DNA of 64,000 nucleotides from assembly GCF_037113525.1 (NCBI RefSeq), contig NZ_CP146963.1, positions 4,092,001-4,156,000 of the forward strand. The letters run 5' to 3'. The notes beneath the pieces are model-generated. The model worked only from the letters and a program-made list of their open reading frames with translations, was not told where the DNA came from and did not search any database. This DNA is from Butyrivibrio fibrisolvens (GTDB lineage Bacteria; Bacillota; Clostridia; Lachnospirales; Lachnospiraceae). Each line of letters begins with the position of its first letter. Position 1 is the first letter of the stretch. Below are positions 38,292 to 47,437 of the stretch, one piece after another. A program made the position numbers and the translations under genes.

Positions 38292-38319
38292 CTTAGAATG
38301 TAATTAATTACATTCTAAG
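38292..38319. promoter_or_regulatory. 28-bp perfect palindrome before istA
   Basis: CTTAGAATGTAATT followed by its exact inverse complement. The right arm touches the GGAGGG ribosome site of istA, whose ATG is at 38331. In RNA the hairpin would hide this site; as DNA it could be an operator. Either would keep transposase low. Confidence 0.65.
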
Positions 38320-38330
38320 GAGGGTATGAA

Positions 38331-39886
38331 ATGAGGTGTCTTGAAACAATGAAAATTACTGAAATCCTTCGCCTGAGGGAAATGAAGCTCAACTTACGAG
38401 ATATTGCATCTGCAGTAGGTTGTTCAAAAACCACTGTTGGCGACATCTTAAACAAGTGCAAAGAGTGTGGACTCAGCTATGAGGAAGCCTTAAAGCTTTC
38501 TCCTGACAGGATAAATGAACTTATTTATCCTGAAACATTCGGCCGCAAGCAATCGAAAGATGAACCCGACTGGGAATCAATCTACAAAAGGCTTATGTCC
38601 AGCAGCAGAATCAACCTCTTCTACATCTGGGAACAGGAATACCGCAAGGATAATCCTGATGGCTACAGTTATAGCTATTTTTGTGCCAAGTTCAACACCT
38701 GGAAAGATAAGACAGGCAAAGAAGTTGTACTTCCTCAGGAACGCGAACCAGGCAAAGAACTGTTTATTGACTGGATTGGCGATACCCTCGACTGCGTTGT
38801 TGAGTATGGAACCGGAGTTGTTCACTCAGCTCACTTCTTTGTAACTACACTAGGAGACAGTTCATATCCATTTGTTGAAGCATTTCCTGACGAAACTCAG
38901 ATCAACTGGAATCAGGCTCATATTGATGCTTTTGAATGGTATGGAGGCCTTCCCAGAATACTTGTACCAGATAATTGTAAAACTGCTGTAATACATGCAA
39001 ATCTATACAACCCTGAGATTAACCAAGCATACAGGGATTTGGCTCGACATTATCAATTGGCATCATTCCTGCCAGAGTCAGAAAGCCAAGGGATAAGTCA
39101 ACCGTTGAATCCGGCGTTGGTTGGCTCGAGACATGGCTTCTTGAGTGGCTCAAAGGTAAAACTTATCATAGCTTTGATGCTCTTAATGCAGATATTCGTG
39201 ATCGCGTACTTGAATTATCAAAGAGGAACTTCAAACATCGTCCAGGCTCAAGAGAAAGTAACTTTCTTGCACTGGATAAGCCGGCACTAAGGCCTTTACC
39301 CAAGGACCCGTTTGAGTATTATGAGACACTGTCTGTAAAGACAGTTCCCAATAACTATCACATCCTTTGTTATGGATTTTACTATTCAGTACCTTATAGT
39401 CTTTACAAGGCTTCTGTTAAAGTACATGTCTATGCCAAGAAGATTGAAATATTCAACGACATAGGCGAAAGAGTAGCTATCCATCGTAGACGCTTCGCAG
39501 GAAAACGTTATGTTACCGATGAGAATCATATGCCTGCAAACCATCGTGCAGTAAGAGAATTCAATCAGTATGATGGTGCTCATTACCGCTGCAGAGCAGG
39601 AAGTATTGGAACCAATGCTTATCACTTTATAGATACACTCCTTAAGTCGGTAGACTACGAGGAACAGGCATACAAATCCTGTATGGCAGTGATCAACTTC
39701 AGTAAACAGTATGGTAATATCAGAGTTGATAATGCCTGTAAAAAGGCAATTGAACTTAACTCTGTTAATTACTCAACACTTAAGAACATCCTGAAAAATA
39801 ACCAGGATAGAAAGCCCGTAAACAGTTCCGATGCGGACACTCCAACTCCACAGCATGAGAATCTCCGTGTCGGAGAATGGGAATAG
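38331..39886 (+). pseudogene. istA: IS21 transposase IstA, frameshifted
   Basis: The N-terminal part (helix-turn-helix RDIASAVGCSKTTVGDIL, rve core with DWIGDTL, LVPDNCKTAV) is open to 39290 but leaves the family sequence near 39060, after HYQLAS. From 39065 the correct reading continues in another frame: IPARVRKPRDKSTVES (catalytic Glu), RDRVLELSKRNFKHRPG, ending GEWE at 39886. One missing base explains it. Unless frameshifting or a sequence error is involved, the element cannot move by itself. Confidence 0.88.
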
Positions 39887-39899
39887 GAGGTGAAACATC

Positions 39900-40676
39900 A
39901 TGAACTACCAAACAGCGGAACAGTTAACAGCAATGAAGTTGAATGCCATGAGAGTTGAGTATGCCCGGCAGGATGAACTTCCTGCCTCGCAGGCTCTGTC
40001 CTTCGATGACAGGCTTGGGATGATAGTAACAGCCCAGTTTAATGCAAGGACAAAGGCAAAAACCAACCGCCTCATACGTATGGCACATCTTAGAGAACCA
40101 ACAGCATGCTTGGAAAATATCGATTATGACACTTCCAGAAAGCTGAAAAAATCTGATGTAGCAAGACTATCAGACTGTCAATGGGTAACAAATGGTAACA
40201 ATCTTATCATCACTGGTGCAACAGGTGTAGGTAAAACATATCTGCTCTCAGCATTTGGCAGAGAAGCTTGCACAAGAGGTCTGACTGTCAGATGCTATCG
40301 AGTTCCAAGGCTTCTTACCGATATGAGCATTGCCAGAGGAGATGGCTCATACAATAAGCTCATGCAGGATTTGGTAAAACCGACGCTACTGCTACTTGAT
40401 GATTTTGGCATGAAGCAGCTTGATCTTGGTATGACTCAGGACTTTCTTGAAGTCATCGAAGAGCGATATCACAGACATAAATCTGTAGCTATCTCTGCCC
40501 AGTTACCTGTTAAGAATTGGGTTTCAGTTTTCAAGGATCAAACGATTGCAGATGCGGTCCTTGACCGCATAGTTCGCAATGCGTATAGATTTGACCTAAA
40601 AGGTCCTTCTCGTCGCCCTACAATAGAACATAGGCCAGCTGACGCTGGAGATGACAACATGGCGACAAGCGAGTAA
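39900..40676 (+). CDS. istB: IS21 helper ATPase IstB
   Basis: 258 residues. Walker A ITGATGVGKTYLLSA (about residue 105), Walker B LLLLDDFGMKQLD, and SVAISAQLPVKNW with an arginine-rich C-terminus (VRNAYRFDLKGPSRRP) match DnaA-like IstB. Follows istA by 13 bp. Intact. Confidence 0.95.
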   Translation: MNYQTAEQLTAMKLNAMRVEYARQDELPASQALSFDDRLGMIVTAQFNARTKAKTNRLIRMAHLREPTACLENIDYDTSRKLKKSDVARLSDCQWVTNGNNLIITGATGVGKTYLLSAFGREACTRGLTVRCYRVPRLLTDMSIARGDGSYNKLMQDLVKPTLLLLDDFGMKQLDLGMTQDFLEVIEERYHRHKSVAISAQLPVKNWVSVFKDQTIADAVLDRIVRNAYRFDLKGPSRRPTIEHRPADAGDDNMATSE

Positions 40677-40809
40677 TATAAAAAATAGATGTCATCTTGT
40701 CCACTTGATACAGGAATCTTGTCCGGATGTTAACAGAACCATTGTCCGGATAATTGCGGAACTAGTGTCCGAGTATTACAAGATACTTGTACCAAATAGA
40801 CAAGAATCA

Positions 40810-42042
40810 TCAATCATAGCAACTTTTATATCCATATAACATCAAAATAAACATTAGCGATGAATAAGTCATCACTTCTCCACATAGCAAGAGTAAAACA
40901 AAAACAAGCATAACAATTGCAATTCTATTATCAGTGATCTTTTTAAGTGCCTTGTATACCCCTCCTAAGAAAATAAGTATATAGATACATCCATATGAAG
41001 CCATATAATATGTAACATGATTAGCCCACATTACTGTTCTACCAATGAGTAAATTACAAATTCTATCAAATTCCTGCCAACTATTAGTTGCTCCAATCCC
41101 AAAGAATGGATTTATAATTGCTACTAGTACTCCTCCTATAACGGAATACACTCTTGAAAGTACAGATTCTTCACTCGGACCATGCAATTGTATTCTTGAA
41201 TAAAGATAGCCGAATACCTCGAATTTTAAAGCAAGTAGCAAAGCAATTAATAATACAGATATCCAAAATAGCTTTTCTTTAGTATCCATCACTCTAAAAT
41301 AGAATAATAGATAAAACGTCATCAGAAAAGCAACTGCAACAAATCCCGTAACAGACCAGGTTGTTAGAATTGTAACTAAATATATCAGTATTTTGATTAG
41401 TGATTTTGAACTTGAAATCTTTGATGAGTATAAGTTATATCCCAACGCCAGCCCAACATATATACAAAACATTGCTGGTTCACGAAACAATCCATAGTTT
41501 CTCACCCCCATCTGCATCGAAAATAATGGAACTACTGTCACCCCCAAATTAACAAAACTAAGCGCATTATCCCCATTACCAATCACGATAAGTAAATAAT
41601 TAGCAATAAAAATAAACATTGTTGGAAACAACATATACATTACTATTACTGCTAATGAGAATATAGAAATCACTAAAATAAAACCATCATATAATTTCCA
41701 AAAGACAAAATAATCTACATTTTCTACAAATAAAAATGCTATAATTAAAACAAGTATTTGAGAGTAACCATGCCAATCAGCATTTACGAACATACTTACA
41801 AATACAAGAATCAATAATACTACTACAATCTTAAAAAGCTTCCATTCTATTTTTCTTTTCTTCAACATCAAACATGTCACCAAAAGAGCAGAATTAAAAA
41901 TCATGCTATAATACATAATATGTCTATAACTAAACGACATCATTGTATCTGCTGATCCCGCAAAAACAAGAATTAATGATAACATACATAATGCCTTATC
42001 GTTTTTTTTCAGTCGAGCACTCAAATTATTAATTGTTATCAA
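40810..42042 (-). CDS. wzy: O-antigen polymerase Wzy-like, C-terminus cut by IS21
   Basis: About 410 residues, ten to twelve membrane helices. FREPAMFCIYVGLALGYN and FFGIGATNSW in loops are typical of Wzy/EpsG-like and O-antigen ligase-like proteins. Translation starts at one of two TTG codons (42045 or 42042) behind GGGGGA. The stop TGA belongs to the IS21 terminal repeat, so a short native tail is lost after YKSCYD; most of the protein is intact. Probably the polymerase of the right-hand pathway, now the last gene of that run. Confidence 0.8.
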   Translation of the reverse strand: MITINNLSARLKKNDKALCMLSLILVFAGSADTMMSFSYRHIMYYSMIFNSALLVTCLMLKKRKIEWKLFKIVVVLLILVFVSMFVNADWHGYSQILVLIIAFLFVENVDYFVFWKLYDGFILVISIFSLAVIVMYMLFPTMFIFIANYLLIVIGNGDNALSFVNLGVTVVPLFSMQMGVRNYGLFREPAMFCIYVGLALGYNLYSSKISSSKSLIKILIYLVTILTTWSVTGFVAVAFLMTFYLLFYFRVMDTKEKLFWISVLLIALLLALKFEVFGYLYSRIQLHGPSEESVLSRVYSVIGGVLVAIINPFFGIGATNSWQEFDRICNLLIGRTVMWANHVTYYMASYGCIYILIFLGGVYKALKKITDNRIAIVMLVFVLLLLCGEVMTYSSLMFILMLYGYKSCYD

Positions 42043-42152
42043 CAAAAATCCCCCTTATAGTTTATCATCTGCTTTAGCACTCATACATAATTAGCATTTG
42101 AGTATAACCTCATTTTCCACGATTTTTCCGACTAAAAGTCGTCTTTTGTCTC

Positions 42153-42890
42153 TCACCAACCTCTTCTGAACTTGGGTTCATATCCGTCATCTCTACCATC
42201 TCCATTGCATGAGATGACATTGAATCCATTTTTCTTTGCCCAGGCTTTCACATCATATTCCAGTTCAAAATCTTCAACCACCGGTTGGTAATAATCATCG
42301 CAGGTGCAATACTCTTCAAATTCATGGTCGAGGTACTTACATAGTTCCTTTTCATAAAACTTATAAATCGCATCTGTCGTAACAAATGGATTCTTTTTTA
42401 GCATACTCTTCAGACCATCTGTTTTCCCGGCTTCCTTAGTCGGCTTCAATACCATGTCCGCATCATAGTAGCAGTCCACTGTACCATTCCCTGCATCCCA
42501 GACAGAGCATCCTTCCCATCTGAAAGTATGCTCCTGTTTCAGGAACTCCGATAGCCCTTCACTGTCTTTTGCTTTCCACTCTGTCTTGTTTTCTTCCGAA
42601 TAAAGTACACAGAAGATCTTTGACAGCAGATCCGACATCTTCTTGTTGAAACAGCATTTCTTCTGTATAGCCTTTGACAGTTCCTCAGGCTCACAGCCTT
42701 TCTCTGCATCGCTCACAAGCCCGCTCACCAGAAAACAAAGCATCGCAGCAGTAACCGCGTTGTCTGCTTCCATATATCTGTTCAGTTCTTTATAAGCATC
42801 ATAAGGTTTCTCCAAAAGATACTCGGGTCCGTTTTTATCTATAAGTTTCTTCAAAAGCATGACAATTATCTCTGTCTGATCAGTCATCAT
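42153..42890 (-). CDS. Hypothetical passenger protein of the IS1634-like element
   Basis: 245 residues, acidic, with an alpha-helical N-terminal half and a C-terminal part holding FEEYCTCDDYYQPVVEDF and a PKFRRGW tail. No family recognised. Its ATG overlaps the stop of the coiled-coil gene (ATGA) and it ends 14 bp inside the left inverted repeat, so it belongs to the mobile element. AGGAAGAGG precedes the start. Possible roles in transposition or host interaction are guesses. Confidence 0.62.
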   Translation of the reverse strand: MMTDQTEIIVMLLKKLIDKNGPEYLLEKPYDAYKELNRYMEADNAVTAAMLCFLVSGLVSDAEKGCEPEELSKAIQKKCCFNKKMSDLLSKIFCVLYSEENKTEWKAKDSEGLSEFLKQEHTFRWEGCSVWDAGNGTVDCYYDADMVLKPTKEAGKTDGLKSMLKKNPFVTTDAIYKFYEKELCKYLDHEFEEYCTCDDYYQPVVEDFELEYDVKAWAKKNGFNVISCNGDGRDDGYEPKFRRGW

Positions 42891-43117
42891 TCTGCCTCTT
42901 CCTGGCCGGAGCCAAGAAACTCCAGTACTTCCTCATATGTCTTATCGCTCTTTAGGATTGCCTTTACAAGTTCATCCCTTCTGAGCGCATCCCGTTTGTC
43001 CAACAGATCACTAAGTCTTGCAAGAGCAGCATCATACTGTTTCTTCGTTCTGCTCACCTGTTCCTGTGCCTTCTCTATCTTAGTTTCAAGTGCATCCATC
43101 GATGTCATTCTAGCCAT
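42887..43117 (-). CDS. Small coiled-coil protein of the IS1634-like element
   Basis: About 76 residues from ATG 43117, seven bases after GGAGGG. Residues 8-48 form a clear coiled coil (ALETKIEKAQEQVSRTKKQY, then ALARLSDLLDKRDALRR), followed by a short helix-turn-helix-like tail (KSDKTYEEVLEFLG). The layout recalls DUF4315-type small proteins of mobile elements. It lies between the transposase and the 245-residue gene. Confidence 0.68.
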   Translation of the reverse strand: MARMTSMDALETKIEKAQEQVSRTKKQYDAALARLSDLLDKRDALRRDELVKAILKSDKTYEEVLEFLGSGQEEAE

Positions 43118-43131
43118 ATCATCACCCTCCA

Positions 43132-44871
43132 TCAATCTGCCATCTCAAGCATCTTGCTTATTTCCTGCGCCCTGTATTTTACATTTGCATCAGTAAGTCC
43201 AAATGCCTTGAGTATTGTCTTTTGCTTCGCTGTTATTGCATGGTCAAATCTGTATACCCCATCAAGCTGACGGGACATTTCGATTTTATCCAGCTCTCTT
43301 ATTGCAGCAGGAACTGTCATGTAATTAGGCTTGGTAGCCATTTCCTTCATCTCATCCTTGAGATAGTTGTACATACGGTTTCTTATTATCAGCGCAACAA
43401 ACTCGATGAAGATCTTAGATGTGGCTGATTCATCAGAACCAATCCTTAAGCAGTGATTGCCAAGGAAAGTCTTGTCTGATAAAAACAGTTTCTCGGATGC
43501 ATCCCTCCCTTTATAGATTTCCAGCGCTTCCTTTGCTGTCATCTTTTCTGATGTGACAATAACAAAATATCCGCAAAGCTTAAGTTCCAGCTCTATAACA
43601 GGCATCTTTTCTTCAAAAAACACAAACTTCCTTGCTGAACTATCTGCTGTGTCCTTATCTTTCTTTCCAGTCTTCTTTGCATTCTCGTCATAGTGCAGTT
43701 CAAAGTATGTTTCCATTCCAGGTCCAAAATCCCTGAACTGATTTATATGACTGTTAAGAAAAGCCGTAAGCTGATTTATCTTCTTCTCTACGCCGGTACG
43801 TTCATCTGCTTCCAACGATGAACTGTGATACAGATGTATGTATCTTGGCTTTTTATCTGTCCCAAATAGTTTCTTCTCAATGGTCTTCCCATAGACCTGA
43901 TAAGCAGGTATATTACACGATCTGCTCGTTTCAAATGATCCCTTATTCTCTAGCACCCATTTCTGTACAAGATCAGCCTTGCCTTTAAGCATCATGACAA
44001 AACTGTATCCGCTATCTTCAAGCTGATAGATGTTATCCTTACTAAAATATCCTCTGTCTAGAACAAATCCTATCTTCTTATATCCATAGCCCTTAGCCTT
44101 TTCCACAGTGCACTGGAACTGTGACATATCATTGATACTGCCGGGGTATATTTCGTAAAAAAGTGGCTCCCGGTTCTTTGTATCATAGGCAATTGCGTAG
44201 TTAAAAATATCCGTCTCTACATTTTCCTTTGAATGACCGACTTCTACTATCCTGAGGTCTCCAGCTTCACATATCTTAGATGTTGAATCGTATGAAAAAT
44301 ATATCCTCTCCCGGTGATTCCTTTCCGCATTCCAGTCGTTCTGGAACATGACACTGGTATCTGCATCCATAGTATTGAGGAACTCGCTGACTTTTGAATC
44401 ACTATATATCCTCATACCTTCAGAAAAGAGAGGATGACTATAGGCATACGCAGGATAATGCTGGGCACGGTTATCTTCCTCAATAATTGAGTATGCCACA
44501 AGATCAAGAAACAGCCCCACATCCTTCCACGGAAGATATCTCCCTAGGATCTCAGCGAGCTTATATTCATTAACTATCTTCCTGATAACAACCCATGTAC
44601 CGATCCGTAGCCCACAACTCCTTGATGATCTGTCCCTTTCTTCTGGGAGCTCAATGTCAGGGAAAAACTTGATGAAGTTTTCATTTGGCTGCATTATACG
44701 CTTATCTTCATCAGCAAGCTTTCCTATCGTTTTTCGCTTTACATCTGTATACTGCTTCTCAGTGCTATAGACTCTGTCATACTCAAACTCGACATATGTT
44801 GTGTTGCCTTTCGTCCTGAAAGTTATCTTTCCCTTTACCTCAGGCACCTTCACATAAGCATCCAGATACAT
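43132..44871 (-). CDS. IS1634-like (IS4 superfamily) transposase
   Basis: About 579 residues from ATG 44871, with AGGAGG seven bases upstream (a frame from 44946 is open but lacks a site). Features: SYDSTSKICEAG (first Asp), KIGFVLDRGYFSKDNIYQL (second Asp), a long beta-rich insert, and the C-terminal YKGRDASEKLFLSDK block with the catalytic Glu in the Y-(2)R-(3)E-(6)K arrangement. Family IS1634 is my best match. No disruption seen. Confidence 0.88.
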   Translation of the reverse strand: MYLDAYVKVPEVKGKITFRTKGNTTYVEFEYDRVYSTEKQYTDVKRKTIGKLADEDKRIMQPNENFIKFFPDIELPEERDRSSRSCGLRIGTWVVIRKIVNEYKLAEILGRYLPWKDVGLFLDLVAYSIIEEDNRAQHYPAYAYSHPLFSEGMRIYSDSKVSEFLNTMDADTSVMFQNDWNAERNHRERIYFSYDSTSKICEAGDLRIVEVGHSKENVETDIFNYAIAYDTKNREPLFYEIYPGSINDMSQFQCTVEKAKGYGYKKIGFVLDRGYFSKDNIYQLEDSGYSFVMMLKGKADLVQKWVLENKGSFETSRSCNIPAYQVYGKTIEKKLFGTDKKPRYIHLYHSSSLEADERTGVEKKINQLTAFLNSHINQFRDFGPGMETYFELHYDENAKKTGKKDKDTADSSARKFVFFEEKMPVIELELKLCGYFVIVTSEKMTAKEALEIYKGRDASEKLFLSDKTFLGNHCLRIGSDESATSKIFIEFVALIIRNRMYNYLKDEMKEMATKPNYMTVPAAIRELDKIEMSRQLDGVYRFDHAITAKQKTILKAFGLTDANVKYRAQEISKMLEMAD

Positions 44872-45105
44872 GTGTTTTCCTCCTGTAGTTTTAGTCGGAA
44901 TTCCTACTAAATATATTCTACCACAGGAAGCTATTTTCGGCAACAAAAGTCAGGCTCAAACGCGCATTTTTACTGAGTTTTTTCGATTTTCAAAGTGCCT
45001 TTTTTGAGGCGGAATCCCTTTTAGTCGGAAATCCTATGGAAATTCAGGTATAAGATACTTACACCAAACAGAAAACACGTCCAATGTGTATAACTAAAAT
45101 TCTTA

Positions 45106-45154
45106 TCAACTATTTAAAACATTTGTATATACGGCAACATAATTCTTTTTAATC
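45106..45154 (-). pseudogene. Detached 3' end of the beta-propeller gene
   Basis: Removing the IS66 element and one copy of its 8-bp duplication joins ...DAKIK to KNYVAVYTNVLNS and a TGA at 45108-45106 in the same frame. This 49-base piece is therefore the original end of the gene whose main part lies at 47984-48807. Confidence 0.8.
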
Positions 45155-45238
45155 GTAAGCGCTAAGTTTTCCGGTGGTAACGCATGCCACCCCAACTAAT
45201 TATTAGGTACAAGGGCATAACGCCCATAAAAATATACC

Positions 45239-45264
45239 CCGATTACTATGATTTCAGTAATCGG
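45239..45264 (-). terminator. Terminator of the IS66 operon
   Basis: CCGATTACT / AGTAATCGG, perfect 9-bp stem and 8-base loop, 31 bases after the tnpC stop; on the minus strand it is followed by GGGTATATTTTTATG. A rho-independent terminator is likely. Confidence 0.62.
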
Positions 45265-45294
45265 AGCACCTTGACAATTCACATATGATAAAGA

Positions 45295-46941
45295 TTACAT
45301 TGAATCAAAGATGGCATTTTGCTTCTGAATGTAAAGCTTATCCAACGCTTCTTTACACTCAGGATTCCATGGAGAAAGTTTTTCCAGTTCTTCATCACTC
45401 AAATCCGATGTTGGACACTTGGTAAGGAGTAGTTTTAGATAAAGATATACATCTACTCCGTTTGCTTTTGCTGTTTCTACCATGGAATAGGTTAGAGCAC
45501 TTGCGTTGGCACCTTTGGTACTGTCAGAGAACAACCAGTTCTTACGTCCTGTAACAAAAGCCTTACATGATCTTTCGGAAGTATTGTTGTTAAAACTGCA
45601 ACCTCCATCCTCAAGATATGTTTCAAGATATGGTCTTCTGTTTTGGATATATACTATAGCCTTGTGGAATCTTGTATTTGGGGACGGTTTTTGATCATCT
45701 ACCCAATTCCAGAATCCTTCAAGAACTGGTTTTTCTTTCTCGATACGATATTCCTTTATGGCATCATAAGTAACGCCCTTCTTTTCATGGATTTTTCGTT
45801 CCATATCGAAGAGCCTGTCTATATATACCAGTCCCTGTACAGCAGGTTGGGCAAGATCATACTGCTGGCCTTTAGGAATGGCATCTATCAGATAGCGTCG
45901 TATATGCGACCAACATGAAGTCCGCGTACAGTCTTTCAACTTGTTGTACCCGCTGTAACCATCTGTCATCAGATAACCATGAAAACCATCAAGGAAATCT
46001 TTTGCAGTATCACCGGCACGAGTTGGTGAGTAATGGAACAATACTATCTGTTCCTTATCAAACTCCCCCGAACGGAATACCCACATGTACGACTTGGATT
46101 CAGCTCTTCTTCCGGGTTCTTTAAGGACCTGAACGGGAGTTTCGTCTGCCATTGCATATCTGCCTGAAACAAGTTTTCTTCTGAAGTACTCAGCCATAGG
46201 TGTAAAGAACTCTTCAGCATTTTTGGTAATCCAGCTTGCGATTGTTCCACGGCAGATTTCTGCTCCATACATCTTGAAATCTTTTTCCTGTCTATATAGT
46301 GGAAGGCTGTTAACGTACTTCTGATACATTACCCAGGCAACAGTTCCTGCTGATGCCATACCATGAAGCATGTGTGGATGTCCATCTCGACCTTTTACGA
46401 TGTATGGAATTTCTGCATTTACTTTGCAGTTAGGGCAGCCGTAGCTGATGCTGTAATACTCGATTATCTTTATGGCAGGCTTTATGATCTCGATTTCTCT
46501 GCGTACAAACTCTTCACCTATCTTTTCGAGGGGAGTACCACAGACTTCGCATTTTCGCTGATCTTCCGGAACATCAAGATAAACCTTCTGTGTCGGAAGG
46601 TTAGCAAACTTATCTGCCATAGTGGTTTTCTTTTTACGTGTATGCTGCTCAACAGAGATGAATTCCTGTTCTTCCGGATCATCATCAGATGCAAGAGTTT
46701 CTGCTTCATCAAAAAGGCTTAACTGTCCTTCGATATCATCACGCTTTTCACTGGACTTTCCAAAAAGCTTTTTGGTCAGATAGTCTATCTGTTCGCGAAG
46801 CCTTTGCTCTTCCGCCAGATGCTCAGCTTCACGCTTATTAGCAGCCTCAATGAGTGAATTGAGATTCCCGATAGTATTATTTAATTCTTTGATGTTGTCT
46901 TTCAGCTCTATAAGCTGAAGATCTTTGGAATCTCTTGCCAC
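45295..46941 (-). CDS. tnpC: IS66 transposase TnpC
   Basis: 548 residues: N-terminal coiled coil (about 10-50), leucine-zipper-like part and LTKKLFGKSSEKRDD, a zinc finger with CEVCG...CPNC (about 135-175), then the DDE core with YAMADETPVQVL, YLMTDGYSGYNKL and the catalytic Glu region NNNTSERSCKAFVTGRKNWLF, and an IS66 C-terminal domain. Full length and intact. Confidence 0.96.
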   Translation of the reverse strand: MARDSKDLQLIELKDNIKELNNTIGNLNSLIEAANKREAEHLAEEQRLREQIDYLTKKLFGKSSEKRDDIEGQLSLFDEAETLASDDDPEEQEFISVEQHTRKKKTTMADKFANLPTQKVYLDVPEDQRKCEVCGTPLEKIGEEFVRREIEIIKPAIKIIEYYSISYGCPNCKVNAEIPYIVKGRDGHPHMLHGMASAGTVAWVMYQKYVNSLPLYRQEKDFKMYGAEICRGTIASWITKNAEEFFTPMAEYFRRKLVSGRYAMADETPVQVLKEPGRRAESKSYMWVFRSGEFDKEQIVLFHYSPTRAGDTAKDFLDGFHGYLMTDGYSGYNKLKDCTRTSCWSHIRRYLIDAIPKGQQYDLAQPAVQGLVYIDRLFDMERKIHEKKGVTYDAIKEYRIEKEKPVLEGFWNWVDDQKPSPNTRFHKAIVYIQNRRPYLETYLEDGGCSFNNNTSERSCKAFVTGRKNWLFSDSTKGANASALTYSMVETAKANGVDVYLYLKLLLTKCPTSDLSDEELEKLSPWNPECKEALDKLYIQKQNAIFDSM

Positions 46942-47092
46942 TTAAAGCCTCCTTAAGTCTGATACATAGATTTTATCAGACATTAAGAGCAATTAATATC
47001 GTCAAATATGCCAAAGTACAAGAAAACTTGACCTCGTATTAATCCATTTAAGGGGCTTTGGAGAAAACTGCACAAAAAGCAGAACCGAAATT

Positions 47093-47437
47093 TCAAGAAG
47101 CTCTGATGGCCTTAGGCTGTTCGATATCGATGCCTGAAAGAAGCCAGTCAAACTCACGCCAGGTAAGATTTCTAACTTCATCTTTATTTCTGGGCCAGCG
47201 ATATCTGCCTTGCGTAACAGAAAGCCTCTTGTAAAGGAGAACAAATCCATCAGACTCCCACATGAGTATCTTCAGACGGTCTGCTCGTCTTCCACAAAAA
47301 AGAAAAAGCGCACTGCTTCTTGGATCCATGTGAAGCTTATCTTCAACGATAGCACATAACCCGTCAATGGATTTTCGCATATCTGTATAGCCACAGACGA
47401 TGTATATCTCATCTGCAGCTGTTATATCGCCGATCAT
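47093..47437 (-). CDS. tnpB: IS66 Orf2 protein TnpB
   Basis: 114 residues, the usual length. YIVCGYTDMRKSIDGLCAIV, LFLFCGRRADRLKILMWES and GRYRWPR are the family's signatures. Required for IS66 transposition; mechanism not known. Start overlaps the tnpA stop (ATGA). Confidence 0.96.
   Translation of the reverse strand: MIGDITAADEIYIVCGYTDMRKSIDGLCAIVEDKLHMDPRSSALFLFCGRRADRLKILMWESDGFVLLYKRLSVTQGRYRWPRNKDEVRNLTWREFDWLLSGIDIEQPKAIRAS

Larger units (their letters stand above)
34661..40812 (+). mobile_element. IS21-family element carrying a nested transposon
   Basis: Terminal inverted repeats are perfect over 13 bp: TGATGATTCTTGT at 34661-34673 and ACAAGAATCATCA at 40800-40812, with the TG...CA ends of the IS21 family. 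Subterminal arrays of CCGGACA units spaced 22-23 bp lie at 34679, 34701, 38194, 38217, 38240 and 38263, and inverted TGTCC(G/A) units at 40698, 40720, 40743 and 40766. Encodes istA (frameshifted) and istB. Without the nested insert its length would be about 2.7 kb. Flanking bases (TATAC on the left, ATCAT on the right) are not duplicated, and both neighbouring genes are cut exactly at its ends. Confidence 0.9.
42125..45031 (-). mobile_element. IS1634-like element with two extra ORFs
   Basis: Inverted repeats TTTCCGACTAAAAG (42125-42138) and CTTTTAGTCGGAAA (45018-45031) enclose a transposase and two smaller genes, all on the minus strand with touching or overlapping ends. A further TTTTAGTCGGAATTCC lies inside at about 44892. 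I see no clear target duplication next to the repeats, so the exact outer bases are uncertain. Confidence 0.75.

Noticed and set aside
42046..42152. Target-site duplication of the IS1634-like element.
   Set aside because: Bases outside the two TTTCCGACTAAAAG repeats do not match at 4-8 bp, so no duplication is claimed.
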